Source: an uncultured Alistipes sp. (GTDB taxonomy: Bacteria > Bacteroidota > Bacteroidia > Bacteroidales > Rikenellaceae). From it: a DNA stretch of 64,000 nucleotides. Each line of letters begins with the position of its first letter. The stretch's first letter is position 1. The translations under genes were made by a program, and so were the position numbers. Below the pieces are notes generated by a model that saw nothing but the letters and a program-made list of their open reading frames with translations, was not told the DNA's origin and did not search any database. The stretch spans positions 3,013,806 through 3,077,805 of the forward strand of contig NZ_OZ007039.1 in assembly GCF_963931675.1 (NCBI RefSeq). The letters run 5' to 3'. This document shows positions 53,118 to 62,272 of the stretch, one piece after another.

Positions 53118-54133
53118 ATGCCCAGACACCCGATTTCAAGGAGCTCACCGGACGAATGCACCAGGAGTTGACACGCCTTGCCCGGCTGCGACGTGTAGTG
53201 AGGGTGCTGCTCGTGATTGTCTACTCGGCGACGCTGCTGTGGTTCGTATTCTGTTTCTTCGGAAACTACCTGCTCGCCTCGGCAGATTATACGACCTACG
53301 TACACACCAGTCAATACATCCTATACGGATTCATCCTCTTCTGCGTGCTGCACTTCGCATTCATGCGGGGACTCCACTCGCTTGGCGAGCGGGAAGGCGC
53401 CCTGATGGGACACATCGTCGGTGAACTCTTTCCCGAAGCTCAATTCAATCCGGCCGGAGCGGTCAATCGCGAGGCGCTGGCCGCAAGCCGACTCTTCACC
53501 GAATCTACCTCACTCTCTGGCCTCGAAACCACCTTCTACGGACGGATAGAGATTCCCGTCGGCGAAGAAGTGATGTCGGTCTGCGATGTAGGAATCACCT
53601 CACTGCAGGGGCGCGACCTTGCGGCCAATCCACTCTTGATGCTCTATCGCTCACTCGTGCGACCGATCTTCGGGTCACGCGTCGAAAGCACGATGCACTC
53701 GTTCCGCGGGATGTTCGGCTACTGCCGTACGGAGCGTAAATTCCGGGGCTATGTCCTGCTGCTGCCCGACCACCTGGAAAACAAGGTCGGCTATCTGGCA
53801 CAGACCTTCCAGCGCATCCGTCAGAAGAACGGCGCGAAGTTCGTCCACCTGGAGGATCCCGAGTTCGAAAGTCTCTTTGCGGTCTACGCCGACGACGAGG
53901 TCGAGGCCCGTATGGTACTGACCCCCGCGATGATGCACCGTATGACGGAGCTGCGACGGTCGTTCAACCGTGATCTGATGATCTCCTTCCGGGGCGATAC
54001 CCTCTATTTCGCCTCCGAAACGCCGGACGGATTCCTTCGCCCGGGACGACGGTCGCTCGGCGACGAACGTCTGTTGGAGCAGTTCTGGCGTGAAATTGCA
54101 TTCTGCCGCACCGTGGAGGCCGAAATGAAATAG
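53114..54133 (+). CDS. DUF3137 domain membrane protein
   Basis: A 339-aa protein with two membrane helices near the N-terminus (RVVRVLLVIVYSATLLWFVF and YILYGFILFCVLHFAFM). The following soluble region shows the DUF3137 pattern: SRLFTESTSLSGLETTFYGR and IFGSRVESTMHSFRGMFGYC, then LEDPEFESLFAVYADDEVEA, AMMHRMTELRRSF. DUF3137 genes commonly follow lemA. Start codon overlaps the lemA stop, so translation is coupled. Confidence 0.88.
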   Translation: MNAQTPDFKELTGRMHQELTRLARLRRVVRVLLVIVYSATLLWFVFCFFGNYLLASADYTTYVHTSQYILYGFILFCVLHFAFMRGLHSLGEREGALMGHIVGELFPEAQFNPAGAVNREALAASRLFTESTSLSGLETTFYGRIEIPVGEEVMSVCDVGITSLQGRDLAANPLLMLYRSLVRPIFGSRVESTMHSFRGMFGYCRTERKFRGYVLLLPDHLENKVGYLAQTFQRIRQKNGAKFVHLEDPEFESLFAVYADDEVEARMVLTPAMMHRMTELRRSFNRDLMISFRGDTLYFASETPDGFLRPGRRSLGDERLLEQFWREIAFCRTVEAEMK

Positions 54134-54197
54134 ATTAACCCACACACAACACCGAAAACTCAAACAATTCATTCCATAAAACCTAAATGTATCTTTT

Positions 54198-54854
54198 ATG
54201 AAAAAGTTATCACGACTCGCCGCTATTGCCGGCATGACTGCACTGCTTGTCTCGTGCAACAACGTCAGTTCAATGCTCGGCGGAGCCAAGTATCCGGCCG
54301 ACCAGGCAGATTCCTACGCCAAGGCCGTGGAAATCCTCAAGGAGAAGGTCGACACAACGAAATTCAAGATTTTCGCCATGCGTTTCAACGAGCGTGAGGA
54401 GCTGTCGAACGACCTGAGCAGCATCTCGCTCGACATGGTCAATGCGGATAACTATGCATTCCGTCAGGCATACTACCTGGATGGCCGCGTCGGGCAGATG
54501 AACGACTTCTCGACGAGCGTCAACGAGATCGACTATGCGAAGATCAAGGGCATCAGCCTCTCGGCAATCGACCCCGCAGCCATCGGACGCCAGATCGAAG
54601 AGGCCAAACAGCTCCTGCCCGAGGGACACACCTTCCAGTCGGTCAGCGTCTACGAGATCGACGAAGTGCTTCCGCGAAGCACGAGCATGATGAACCGGGG
54701 CCGGAATATCGGCGCTCTGGAGGCCGAATTCAAGATCTGCTTCACGGAGGACGGCAAGGAGACCGAGACCTCTGGAGGTCAGGTGACCCACCTCTATTAC
54801 GAAGCCAAGATTCTGGTGAATGCCGACGGCTCGATCACGCCCGAAGAAGAATAA
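54198..54854 (+). CDS. Lipoprotein of unknown function
   Basis: A 218-aa lipoprotein: signal MKKLSRLAAIAGMTALL followed by lipobox VSCNN. The mature part is charged and mixed alpha/beta. I do not recognise a family. It is encoded 64 bp after the DUF3137 gene and 22 bp before the next, within one operon, so it probably acts in the envelope beside the LemA and DUF3137 proteins. Confidence 0.7.
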   Translation: MKKLSRLAAIAGMTALLVSCNNVSSMLGGAKYPADQADSYAKAVEILKEKVDTTKFKIFAMRFNEREELSNDLSSISLDMVNADNYAFRQAYYLDGRVGQMNDFSTSVNEIDYAKIKGISLSAIDPAAIGRQIEEAKQLLPEGHTFQSVSVYEIDEVLPRSTSMMNRGRNIGALEAEFKICFTEDGKETETSGGQVTHLYYEAKILVNADGSITPEEE

Positions 54855-54876
54855 CCGTTAAACTCAATAACGACCT

Positions 54877-56235
54877 ATGAAACGTACACTTCCCTTTATT
54901 GCGCCGGTCAAGGACTCCACGCAGAGTGCCATGCAGCGCGACCTTTACGACAAGAGCATCGATCTGTACGGTGAAGAGAAATACGTCGAGGCGTTCCACA
55001 CGCTGCTCGACCATCTGAATCCCGAATTCCGTTCGAAGTACGGCAATGCCGAAGGGACTGAGTTCCACCTGCCGCATGGTTCAATCGTCGTCAACGTACG
55101 GCTGGATGATCGGATGATGTACATCGACGCCGACTTCCTCAACCTTCCGGAGAAGGGCCGCGTAGCGATGCTGCGCCAGGTGGCCGACATGAACATCAAC
55201 CGGCTGCTGCTGCCGCGCTTCACCAAGGAGGGCGACCGCCTGAAGATGGAGTACCACTGTCTGCTTTCGGAGACCCATCCCCACAAGATCGTCACCATCC
55301 TGCAGAACATCTGCCGCATCGGAGACAAGTACGACGACGAATTCTGCACGAAGTTCGGCGCCACGCGCTGCTACGAACCCCGCGTCACACCTTACCCGGC
55401 GGAAACCGTCGAGCGGATCTACGATGCCATCCAACGGCTCGTCAAGGAGACGCTCGAGGCAGTCAAGGAGTACAACGACCAGCGCCGCTACGGCTATTCC
55501 TGGAACGTGATCGACACGACGTTCTACCAGATCTCCTACTTTGCACAGCCGCAGGGCCAGCTGGCAAACGACATTGACAAGGCCGTCGAGGATATGGACG
55601 AGGAGCTGCCCGTAGCGGAACTCGTCATGAAAGGCATGGCTTTCCTCGAGAAACTGCTCGACATGCCGAAGGAGAAGCTGGCCGAGGACCTCTACTATGT
55701 CGATACGCTCGTCTCGATCAAGGGCCCCTCGTCGTTGCAGAACGTGCAGGAGAACATGAAGGATGTCTACGAGGAGGCCACGGCCGCCATGCAGAACAAG
55801 GATTTCGAGCGGGCTGCCGTGCGCATCTGCTACAAGTTCTACGAGGCCTACTTCTACAACGACATGCAGGACGACCTGAACGTCATCTTCGTCAAGGCGT
55901 TGCGTGAAGCTGCCGACCAGCCGATGGAGAAGGCCGCCGAGATCCTCTGGACCGCGCTGGACAAGGTCATGGAGGGTGAGATCGAGGAGGACGACGACGA
56001 AGGGTTCTTCGCCGGCGCGATGGAGGGCAACCCGATGGCGCAGCAGATGATGGAGCAGGCGCAGGCACAGGCGCAGGCCATGCAACAGAAGATGGCTGCG
56101 GCGATGGGCGGCGACGAGATCCAGGAGCTGCAACGGAAGATGACCGAGGCGATGACGCGCGGCGACATGGCCGAGTACATGCGTCTGGCCGGCGAACTGC
56201 AACAGAAAATGATGAGCGGGCTCTTCAACAACTAA
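54877..56235 (+). CDS. Uncharacterised protein with chaperone-like N-terminal region and Met/Gln-rich tail
   Basis: A 452-aa soluble, acidic protein. The first 180 residues (VRLDDRMMYIDADFLNLPEK, VADMNINRLLLPRFTKEGDR, MEYHCLLSETHPHKIV) look like the YbjN/type III secretion chaperone-like fold, by eye only. The middle is helical. The tail has an acidic run (EGEIEEDDDEGFF) then repeated QQMMEQAQAQAQAMQQKM and ELQQKMMSGLF. No catalytic motif is visible. It lies between a lipoprotein gene and a protease gene with short gaps; a substrate-holding or adaptor role is a guess. Confidence 0.62.
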   Translation: MKRTLPFIAPVKDSTQSAMQRDLYDKSIDLYGEEKYVEAFHTLLDHLNPEFRSKYGNAEGTEFHLPHGSIVVNVRLDDRMMYIDADFLNLPEKGRVAMLRQVADMNINRLLLPRFTKEGDRLKMEYHCLLSETHPHKIVTILQNICRIGDKYDDEFCTKFGATRCYEPRVTPYPAETVERIYDAIQRLVKETLEAVKEYNDQRRYGYSWNVIDTTFYQISYFAQPQGQLANDIDKAVEDMDEELPVAELVMKGMAFLEKLLDMPKEKLAEDLYYVDTLVSIKGPSSLQNVQENMKDVYEEATAAMQNKDFERAAVRICYKFYEAYFYNDMQDDLNVIFVKALREAADQPMEKAAEILWTALDKVMEGEIEEDDDEGFFAGAMEGNPMAQQMMEQAQAQAQAMQQKMAAAMGGDEIQELQRKMTEAMTRGDMAEYMRLAGELQQKMMSGLFNN

Positions 56236-56247
56236 ACACGAATCACC

Positions 56248-57339
56248 ATGGAACAGAATATTTATAGCGTAGTATTCAAGGTTACGCATGCCGGCGGCTC
56301 GGGCAGCTGCTTCTACCTGAAAGACCACGATCTCTTCGTCACGAACTACCATGTGGTCGAGGGATTCCACACCGTGGCCGTCCACGACAACGACCGCAAC
56401 CCCTATCCGGCGAAGGTCGTGCTCGTGAACCCAACGCTGGACATCGCACTGCTGGCCGTCGACCACGACTTCTCATCGCTGCCGTCCCTGCACCTGGCGG
56501 CCGACGATTCGCTCGCCATCAGCAACAAGATCCGCGTGGCGGGCTATCCCTACGGCATGCCCTTCACCGTCACCGAAGGCACCGTCTCGTCGCCCAGGCA
56601 GCTGATGAACGGGCAGTATTACATCCAGACCGACGCCGCGGTGAACCCCGGCAACTCCGGCGGCCCGATCATCAACGAACGCAACGAAGTGGTCGGCATC
56701 ACGGTGAGCAAGTTCACCAACTCCGACGCCGACAACATGGGATTCGGCATCCGCGTGGAGACGCTGCACAAGCTCTTCGATTCGCTCGGCGAGCTGGACC
56801 GCGACTGCTTCCAGGTGCAGTGCGAGAGCTGCGACGAGTTGATCTCGGACGAAGAGGAGTTCTGCCCCTCGTGCGGCGAAAAGCTGCCCGAAGGGGTCTT
56901 CGAGGAGCGTCAGCTCTCGCCTTTGAGCGAGTTCTGCGAGGCGGCCATCGCGAAGATGGGCATCAACCCCATTCTGGCCCGCGACGGCAACGAAGCGTGG
57001 TTGTTCCACAAAGGCAGCTCCGAGATCCGGCTGTTCGTCTACGACCGCACCTACCTGTTTGCCGTCTCGCCGATCAACCTCCTGCCCAAAAAGGAGGTCG
57101 AGAGGGTGCTGGACTACATGCTCGATACGGACTTCTATCCCTACAAACTCGGCATCGAGGGGCGCCAGATCTACCTGTGCTACCGCATCCATCTGGCAGA
57201 CATTTCGGAGGAGTCCGAGGAGCGGATCCAGCAGAACCTCGTTCAGCTGGCAGAAAAGGCCGACGAACTGGACAACATGATGGTCGAGTGCTTCGGCTGC
57301 GAATTCTCGGCCTACACGAAACAGGAAAACGAAGCGTAA
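56248..57339 (+). CDS. Cytosolic trypsin-like serine protease with zinc ribbon
   Basis: A 363-aa protein with no signal peptide. Residues 1-185 form a DegP/HtrA-like trypsin fold with His in FVTNYHVV (about 35), Asp in NPTLDIALLAV (about 65) and Ser in NPGNSGGPI (about 137). There is no PDZ domain. A zinc ribbon follows: CESCDELISDEEEFCPSCGE (192-211). The C-terminal 140 residues (VERVLDYMLDTDFYPYKLGI, GRQIYLCYRIHL) resemble a YbjN/type III chaperone-like fold. The layout of cytosolic protease, zinc ribbon and chaperone-like domain is unusual. It begins 12 bp after the previous gene. Confidence 0.85.
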   Translation: MEQNIYSVVFKVTHAGGSGSCFYLKDHDLFVTNYHVVEGFHTVAVHDNDRNPYPAKVVLVNPTLDIALLAVDHDFSSLPSLHLAADDSLAISNKIRVAGYPYGMPFTVTEGTVSSPRQLMNGQYYIQTDAAVNPGNSGGPIINERNEVVGITVSKFTNSDADNMGFGIRVETLHKLFDSLGELDRDCFQVQCESCDELISDEEEFCPSCGEKLPEGVFEERQLSPLSEFCEAAIAKMGINPILARDGNEAWLFHKGSSEIRLFVYDRTYLFAVSPINLLPKKEVERVLDYMLDTDFYPYKLGIEGRQIYLCYRIHLADISEESEERIQQNLVQLAEKADELDNMMVECFGCEFSAYTKQENEA

Positions 57340-57342
57340 ATC

Positions 57343-58014
57343 ATGCTGGACCTCAAACAACTGACCGCAACGCTCGAAGGGGGAGAAATTCCCCCTTCGT
57401 TCGATGCGAAGACCATTGGAAAAATCTCGAAACGCTTCCTGCAGTGGAAGGGTGCACGAGTAGTAAACCTTTATCCGATTCGCGGCGTCTCGCATGAGGA
57501 CTCCCGATACTGTCTCTACGCATGTCCGCTTAACGGCACGACGATTGACGAAGAGACATTACGAGCCATTCACGCCGAAATTGATTCGCTCGAAATCGGA
57601 CACATACGTTACGACTCCGTACAGTCGGAAGGTGCTGATTACTACATCCTTGACGAACACGGGAATCACTGCGGAATGGATGCTGACGACGATATTGTCG
57701 CTATGATCAGCGATCGATTTGACGGTTTGGTGCTTTTCACAAAAACGGTATTCTCGCCCAAAAAAGCAGCACAACTCGACTGCCACTATGCGGCCCTCGG
57801 AATCTCAAAGGAGCCTAATGGTTACACGATCGAGCCCCTGTCTAACACGACGCTCGGACTGGCCGCCAGCAGCCAGCGGTTCCGCGGACCGAAGGTGGAG
57901 ATTCCCGATGCTGGAGAGGAGTCGCCCGCCGTGGAGAAATACCGCCAGACGATGACACTCGTAATGGCACTCATGCTGATTGCAGCCGTAATTTGGTATC
58001 TTATCAAAGGATAA
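57343..58014 (+). CDS. Tail-anchored membrane protein of unknown function
   Basis: A 223-aa protein with a soluble N-terminal part and a single C-terminal membrane helix (TMTLVMALMLIAAVIWYLIK) that leaves the protein facing the cytoplasm. The soluble region begins MLDLKQLTATLEGGEIPPSF and carries alternating strands and helices; no known family. It starts 3 bp after the protease stop, so close coupling is likely. It may be a membrane-bound partner or target of the protease, though this is not shown. Confidence 0.68.
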   Translation: MLDLKQLTATLEGGEIPPSFDAKTIGKISKRFLQWKGARVVNLYPIRGVSHEDSRYCLYACPLNGTTIDEETLRAIHAEIDSLEIGHIRYDSVQSEGADYYILDEHGNHCGMDADDDIVAMISDRFDGLVLFTKTVFSPKKAAQLDCHYAALGISKEPNGYTIEPLSNTTLGLAASSQRFRGPKVEIPDAGEESPAVEKYRQTMTLVMALMLIAAVIWYLIKG

Positions 58015-58020
58015 GCGACC

Positions 58021-58791
58021 ATGGGAATGGATCTGTACGCCGGAACATTGACCCGGTATTATGCACACAACTGGAAAACTGAAGCTCAACTATGGGCTGA
58101 AGAAAATGGATTCGGATACCAAAAAATAGGTCCAGATTCCGAGCCTGGGGAGGAAATGTCCTCCGAAGAAATCCGACAGGCTGTTGAAAAGTGGCGAGAT
58201 AATTTGCTTTCAGCAATTCGCGAGCATGGTAGCCGGATTGGATCATGGCCCGAAGACAACGAACATCCTTACCTGACGAATAAACCCGACTGGCCTGCGT
58301 TTGAGGCTCTACTGCTTTACGCCGCTTGCAAGTGTTTGGGTGAACCTTTGCCGGAAAAGTTTGGCAAAGAGGCTCAATTTGAGGATTTCGAAATCTCCGA
58401 ACGTGCATACAAGGATCCCAAACTACAATGGTCGTTATTCAATGGTGCCATCTGCTGGTTGCCTTTAGAAGCCGGTTTCGTCATCACGGCAGAGATGCCT
58501 GCGGGCAACGAGGCTGTCATATCCACGACTTGGTGCCTGCTCAAGGAACTGGAAAAGATCAACAGTTATGATTGGAATGCCGACGAAGCAACGATCAACC
58601 GTTGGTACGATGAAGATGGATATGAAACCCAAGATTCGAAACTGACGAAACTGACAGACAACGTCTCCATGATAGAACCTGAATCGGGGTATTACGATAC
58701 GGAATCACTGGCGCGCTTTGCATTCGCTCGTTTCTATCGGGCAGTGCAATTCGCACAAGAAAACCGGGTGCCGGTTCTGATGGATTTTTAA
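58021..58791 (+). CDS. Uncharacterised 256-aa protein (immunity-protein-like character)
   Basis: I do not recognise a named family. The protein begins MGMDLYAGTLTRYYAHNWKT, is acidic, and has no signal or membrane helix. Many Trp/Tyr residues and the ending YRAVQFAQENRVPVLMDF are notable. Base composition is more AT-rich than the LemA genes. Acidic, soluble, single-domain proteins of this kind often turn out to be immunity or suppressor proteins, but there is no direct evidence here. It starts 6 bp after the previous gene. Confidence 0.6.
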   Translation: MGMDLYAGTLTRYYAHNWKTEAQLWAEENGFGYQKIGPDSEPGEEMSSEEIRQAVEKWRDNLLSAIREHGSRIGSWPEDNEHPYLTNKPDWPAFEALLLYAACKCLGEPLPEKFGKEAQFEDFEISERAYKDPKLQWSLFNGAICWLPLEAGFVITAEMPAGNEAVISTTWCLLKELEKINSYDWNADEATINRWYDEDGYETQDSKLTKLTDNVSMIEPESGYYDTESLARFAFARFYRAVQFAQENRVPVLMDF

Positions 58792-58803
58792 AATAGAGAA
58801 AAC

Positions 58804-59475
58804 ATGAGAACGTTAGACGCCTTAATAGATACGCAAGATCCGGGATGGCCGCTCATTCAGGAGTGGATGGCAGAAGCGAAGAATCGGTATCGGATTTTAC
58901 CGAAAACTTCGCAGCGAGCCAATCAGGAACTTTTGGATGCACAAGTTACCACCCGTTCAATTATGGGAGCTGTTATCTACGAAACTGGTGGTATTCTTAT
59001 CAACAAGGGTTGGATCCGAGTTTTGGGTTCAGGCTCTCCGGAACTCGATCGAGGGATCATGTCATGGAATAAAGGTAAAAGTTTCCAAAAGAATGGTGAC
59101 CAACCCACATTCTTGTTGGTGGCCGATGATGTTGTCGGAGGCTATTTTGCCATCAATGCAGGGGCACTGGGGCCTAATATGGGAACAATCCACTATTTGG
59201 CGCCAGACACACTACAATGGGAAAATCTGGAGGTCGGATACTCCGATTTTCTGCATTGGTTGCTGACTGGACCAGTCGACACCTTTTACGAGACCTTCAA
59301 CTGGAAAAATCGAGATCTTGATCTGGAACGAGTCGATGGAAATCACACCATCTCTTTTGTTCCATTCTTATGGACGAATGAGGGACAAGATCTGGAACAA
59401 ACAGACAAACGAATCATTCCCGTAGAAGAACATTATGCTCTCACGTTAGAATTACAAAAGCAACTTTTGAAATAA
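58804..59475 (+). CDS. DUF2625 family protein
   Basis: A 223-aa cytosolic protein matching the DUF2625 pattern: MRTLDALIDTQDPGWPLIQE, then LDAQVTTRSIMGAVIYETGG and WIRVLGSGSPELDRGIMSWN, LVADDVVGGYFAINAGALG, LHWLLTGPVDTFYETFNW. The family has no known reaction and is frequently found in immunity-type gene clusters. It begins 12 bp after the previous gene in the operon. Confidence 0.8.
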   Translation: MRTLDALIDTQDPGWPLIQEWMAEAKNRYRILPKTSQRANQELLDAQVTTRSIMGAVIYETGGILINKGWIRVLGSGSPELDRGIMSWNKGKSFQKNGDQPTFLLVADDVVGGYFAINAGALGPNMGTIHYLAPDTLQWENLEVGYSDFLHWLLTGPVDTFYETFNWKNRDLDLERVDGNHTISFVPFLWTNEGQDLEQTDKRIIPVEEHYALTLELQKQLLK

Positions 59476-59497
59476 TCATTAAAATTAGTAAAAGACT

Positions 59498-59956
59498 ATG
59501 AAAACATTCAACTACGCGTCAACGGCCTCTATCAAAGAGAATCTGACCTCAATCATTATTGGTATTGCTCTAATCGCCTTTCCTCTTGTTCATCCTTTCG
59601 GTATCCGCATTGGTGCAACGCAGGTCCTCGGTCCCATACCGACGACAATCCTCATGATTATTGCGGGACTCTACATGCTCTATTCCGCCTACCGTAAAAT
59701 ACGTAATGCTCGTGCGCTGTCTGCAAAAGGCGGTACCATCACGGTCGACGACAATCATGTAACCTATCCGGCAATTCGCAAGGGTAACGTCGAAAAAGAG
59801 AGTTTCATAATCTCCGAAATTTCGAACCTCGCTTATGACGAGGATGATGGCATTCTGACCGTAACACTCAACGATGGCAAGACGATCAAGTTCGACGTAG
59901 ACTTCTTCGACAGCCTCGACCAACTCAAGGAGTTCGCCGCACTGCTGCAGAAGTAA
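59498..59956 (+). CDS. Small membrane protein with two N-terminal helices
   Basis: A 152-aa protein with two membrane helices (LTSIIIGIALIAFPLVHPFG and LGPIPTTILMIIAGLYMLYS) and a small cytosolic beta-rich domain (GGTITVDDNHVTYPAIRKGN, DDGILTVTLNDGKTIKFDVD) reminiscent of bacterial PH-like domains. No family name is certain. It is the last gene of the plus-strand operon, 22 bp after DUF2625 and before the terminator at 59971. Confidence 0.7.
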   Translation: MKTFNYASTASIKENLTSIIIGIALIAFPLVHPFGIRIGATQVLGPIPTTILMIIAGLYMLYSAYRKIRNARALSAKGGTITVDDNHVTYPAIRKGNVEKESFIISEISNLAYDEDDGILTVTLNDGKTIKFDVDFFDSLDQLKEFAALLQK

Positions 59957-59970
59957 CAATACGACTCCAC

Positions 59971-60010
59971 GAAAAGACCGCTGTAATCGACGGATTACAG
60001 CGGTCTTTTC
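59971..60010. terminator. Bidirectional terminator closing the LemA operon
   Basis: A perfect 18-bp stem (GAAAAGACCGCTGTAATC and complement) with a 4-nt loop, and T-run beyond. It serves the plus-strand operon and the convergent gene at 60011. Confidence 0.9.
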
Positions 60011-60349
60011 TTATTGAATACGATTCCCGGATTTATCAATGTAATACCACACTTCACTTTCCCAGTACCAATATTCACCATCGGAGCCGGGGACCTCTTT
60101 TCTCTCCCCATTATCCGTAACCTTCGCTTTGCCGCCCTCAAAGGGATAGCCAAAGGCAAAACGGGGACGAATAACGGTTTTGCCTGTCTCGTCAGCGTAA
60201 CCTATACGCCCTTTCCTGTCCACTATGCGGTATAGTCCTTCACTTACATAATCGTCTCCGTTATCATATTGAAAGATCTCATAATGTTTGCTTGAACCGC
60301 AACTGCACAACAAAAGGCCAATACAGATATACCAGATTATTCGTTTCAT
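60011..60349 (-). CDS. WG-repeat lipoprotein
   Basis: A 112-aa lipoprotein (IIWYICIGLLLCSCGSSKHY). The mature part shows a WG/KWG-type repeat pattern: YRIVDRKGRIGYADETGKTV followed by IRPRFAFGYPFEGGKAKV, and a second partial one ending WYYIDKSGNRIQ. Such repeats bind other proteins or are found in toxin/immunity clusters. It starts 8 bp after the stop of the MORN gene and is probably co-transcribed with it. A longer start at 60397 overlaps the previous gene. Confidence 0.72.
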   Translation of the reverse strand: MKRIIWYICIGLLLCSCGSSKHYEIFQYDNGDDYVSEGLYRIVDRKGRIGYADETGKTVIRPRFAFGYPFEGGKAKVTDNGERKEVPGSDGEYWYWESEVWYYIDKSGNRIQ

Positions 60350-60356
60350 AATATCT

Positions 60357-61085
60357 TTATTTCTCCACCCATTCTCGCGTATTCCCAAGCGTAGCATCGT
60401 ATTGCGACCATTTGCCGCTCTTACGTCCCGCCGTGAATTGCCCGCGGATCGTCAGATAGGGTTCTCCATTTTTCGTCATCTCCACGAGGTACGGGCCATC
60501 GAGTTCTCCATCACGGTAGTGCTGCACTTTGGTGCCCAATACGCCGCCACCTGCGTCGAACCGTTCTCTCCATTCACCCTCTTTCTTCCCGTCGACCCAT
60601 TGCCCTTCGATCAGCACTTCTCCGGAAGTTTGGCTGTAGCGACGTTCGATTCCATGTTCGAGACTCTGACGATATTCTTTTTCCGACTCAACCTTTCCAT
60701 CGCTGTAATAGGTCGTAACCTTTCCGTCTATTTTACCAGCTTTCATTGGCGTATCCTTACGGTGTACCACTCCGTCCTGATAATACTCAACAAAGGGACC
60801 ATTACGCATACCATCCACATAATAGCCTTCCTCACGCAAGATGCCATCTCTCATGCGAATGTACGGGCCATTCATAAGCCCCTTATTCAAAGAAACGACC
60901 TCCTCGTCAGGTCCGCGTTTTATGCGATAGGTACCGTCAAGTGGTTTCTTCTTTCCTTGTTTGTAATAGACGACACGCTGATAACTGTCCGTCGATGTAC
61001 TCAGATCACGCCACTCAATGATCTGCTGGGCGGATGCTGTTCCGTAGAGCAACAAGCTGATAATTATTATAAAGACCTTGTTCAT
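60357..61085 (-). CDS. Secreted MORN-repeat protein (YwqK-like)
   Basis: A 242-aa protein with a cleavable signal (MNKVFIIIISLLLYGTASAQ). At least six MORN-2-type repeats follow, each about 23 residues: KPLDGTYRIKRG, LMNGPYIRMRDG, MRNGPFVEYYQDG, KIDGKVTTYYSDG, KKEGEWRERFDAG, ELDGPYLVEM. The family includes proteins labelled YwqK antitoxin. It probably binds at the envelope; no enzyme site. Promoter box at 61215-61208. Confidence 0.82.
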   Translation of the reverse strand: MNKVFIIIISLLLYGTASAQQIIEWRDLSTSTDSYQRVVYYKQGKKKPLDGTYRIKRGPDEEVVSLNKGLMNGPYIRMRDGILREEGYYVDGMRNGPFVEYYQDGVVHRKDTPMKAGKIDGKVTTYYSDGKVESEKEYRQSLEHGIERRYSQTSGEVLIEGQWVDGKKEGEWRERFDAGGGVLGTKVQHYRDGELDGPYLVEMTKNGEPYLTIRGQFTAGRKSGKWSQYDATLGNTREWVEK

Positions 61086-61207
61086 ACTTTTCTAATCACA
61101 AATAATAAACCCCGATAACAAGGTAATAAATTAGACATTCTTGGTTTCGGCCAGTAGCCCTACAGAAGCGCCGCTTGTATTATTCTTCTCAACCATTGAA
61201 TGTTAGG

Positions 61208-61215
61208 CAAATATA
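61208..61215 (-). promoter_or_regulatory. -7 promoter box (TATATTTG) of the MORN gene
   Basis: On the minus strand TATATTTG lies about 122 bp before the ATG at 61085. Confidence 0.5.
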
Positions 61216-61606
61216 GGATTTTGCATCGACAGAAACGAAGAATCGGGGAATTATTTTATAATGGAAGGCAACATAGAACATGGTAATGAATAACCCAGGT
61301 GTATGCGGAAATTCCACATAACCATCATTACCGAAAAACAGCTGCAAAAAACATATGGCAGCAAGCTCTTTCAGCAGGGTAACCGCAGACTTGATAAATG
61401 GTATTCAACAACTTCAATTTATAAGTTTCATGCGGGATAAAGGAAAGTCTTTTCTCTTCCATAAAAGTGTCTGGAGACCGCAGAACAAGCAATCAACTAC
61501 ATGGCGAGAGGCAAACTTGCGTTTTTTTACAGATTTAGACCACAATTCTAATCAGTTTATCCAAATAATGCTTAACTTTACGAACAACCTCAATATGTCT
61601 GGTAGC
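61216..61606. other. Divergent intergenic region
   Basis: About 390 bp. The plus-strand frame from 61355 is open into the next gene but lacks coding character before the signal peptide at 61607. TAACTTTA near 61574 is a possible imperfect -7 box. Nothing else is seen. Confidence 0.4.
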
Positions 61607-62245
61607 ATGAATACAAGAATCCTTCGTTTCACGCTGTTGACGCTGCTGTGCACCATGGCACTTTCCGTGGCTCACGCTGCCTCGACCGTTCAGGGGCGCA
61701 TCTACCTCAAGAACGGACGCGTCATCGAATGCGGCGAAAAAGACCGCATCGAACTCCCCAAACACGCACAGGACGTCAAACTGCTGCGCCGTGCTTTCTA
61801 CAAGGACAAAAGCAAGGAGATCTATCGCTACGAGGAGATCGACTCGATCGTCTGCTGGCACGCCACGGCACCTGAACATCCACAGAAGTTTATCCCCGCA
61901 GGGAAAGTCGGCTGGCTGTGGGTCTATTTCGAGACGCCTCATATCTGCGTCGGCGTCTTCGCCCAGAAGGGATACGGCGTCGATTCGAACGGCGGCATCG
62001 AGGTGCTGGTCAAGTATCGCTATCTGAGCCGTTCGCGCACGGCATACTACCTGCGCAAGGCGGGCGAGGAGGAGTTCTACGACGCCGGATCGGCCAGCCG
62101 CCGGGGCAAGGATCGTTTCCGCGAATCGGTAGCCGCCTATGTGGCCGATGATCCCGAACTGGCCACGGAGATTCTCCAGTCAAATTCATCTGACCGCAGC
62201 AAGATCATTCTGATGCTTGAGGCGTATCAACCTGCAACTCATTGA
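61607..62245 (+). CDS. Secreted protein of unknown function
   Basis: A 212-aa exported protein with signal MNTRILRFTLLTLLCTMALS and cleavage after AHA. The mature protein opens with STVQGRIYLKNGRVIECGEK, a short beta domain of the kind used in envelope sensors, then ASRRGKDRFRESVAAYVADD. No named family. The next gene has a similar start (VIVTLKSGEKVDCYV), so the two may be distant paralogues. The start at 61607 is set by the signal peptide; the frame is open upstream to 61355. Confidence 0.7.
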   Translation: MNTRILRFTLLTLLCTMALSVAHAASTVQGRIYLKNGRVIECGEKDRIELPKHAQDVKLLRRAFYKDKSKEIYRYEEIDSIVCWHATAPEHPQKFIPAGKVGWLWVYFETPHICVGVFAQKGYGVDSNGGIEVLVKYRYLSRSRTAYYLRKAGEEEFYDAGSASRRGKDRFRESVAAYVADDPELATEILQSNSSDRSKIILMLEAYQPATH

Positions 62246-62272
62246 AAATTTAGTCACTAACCTGAGATAGTC

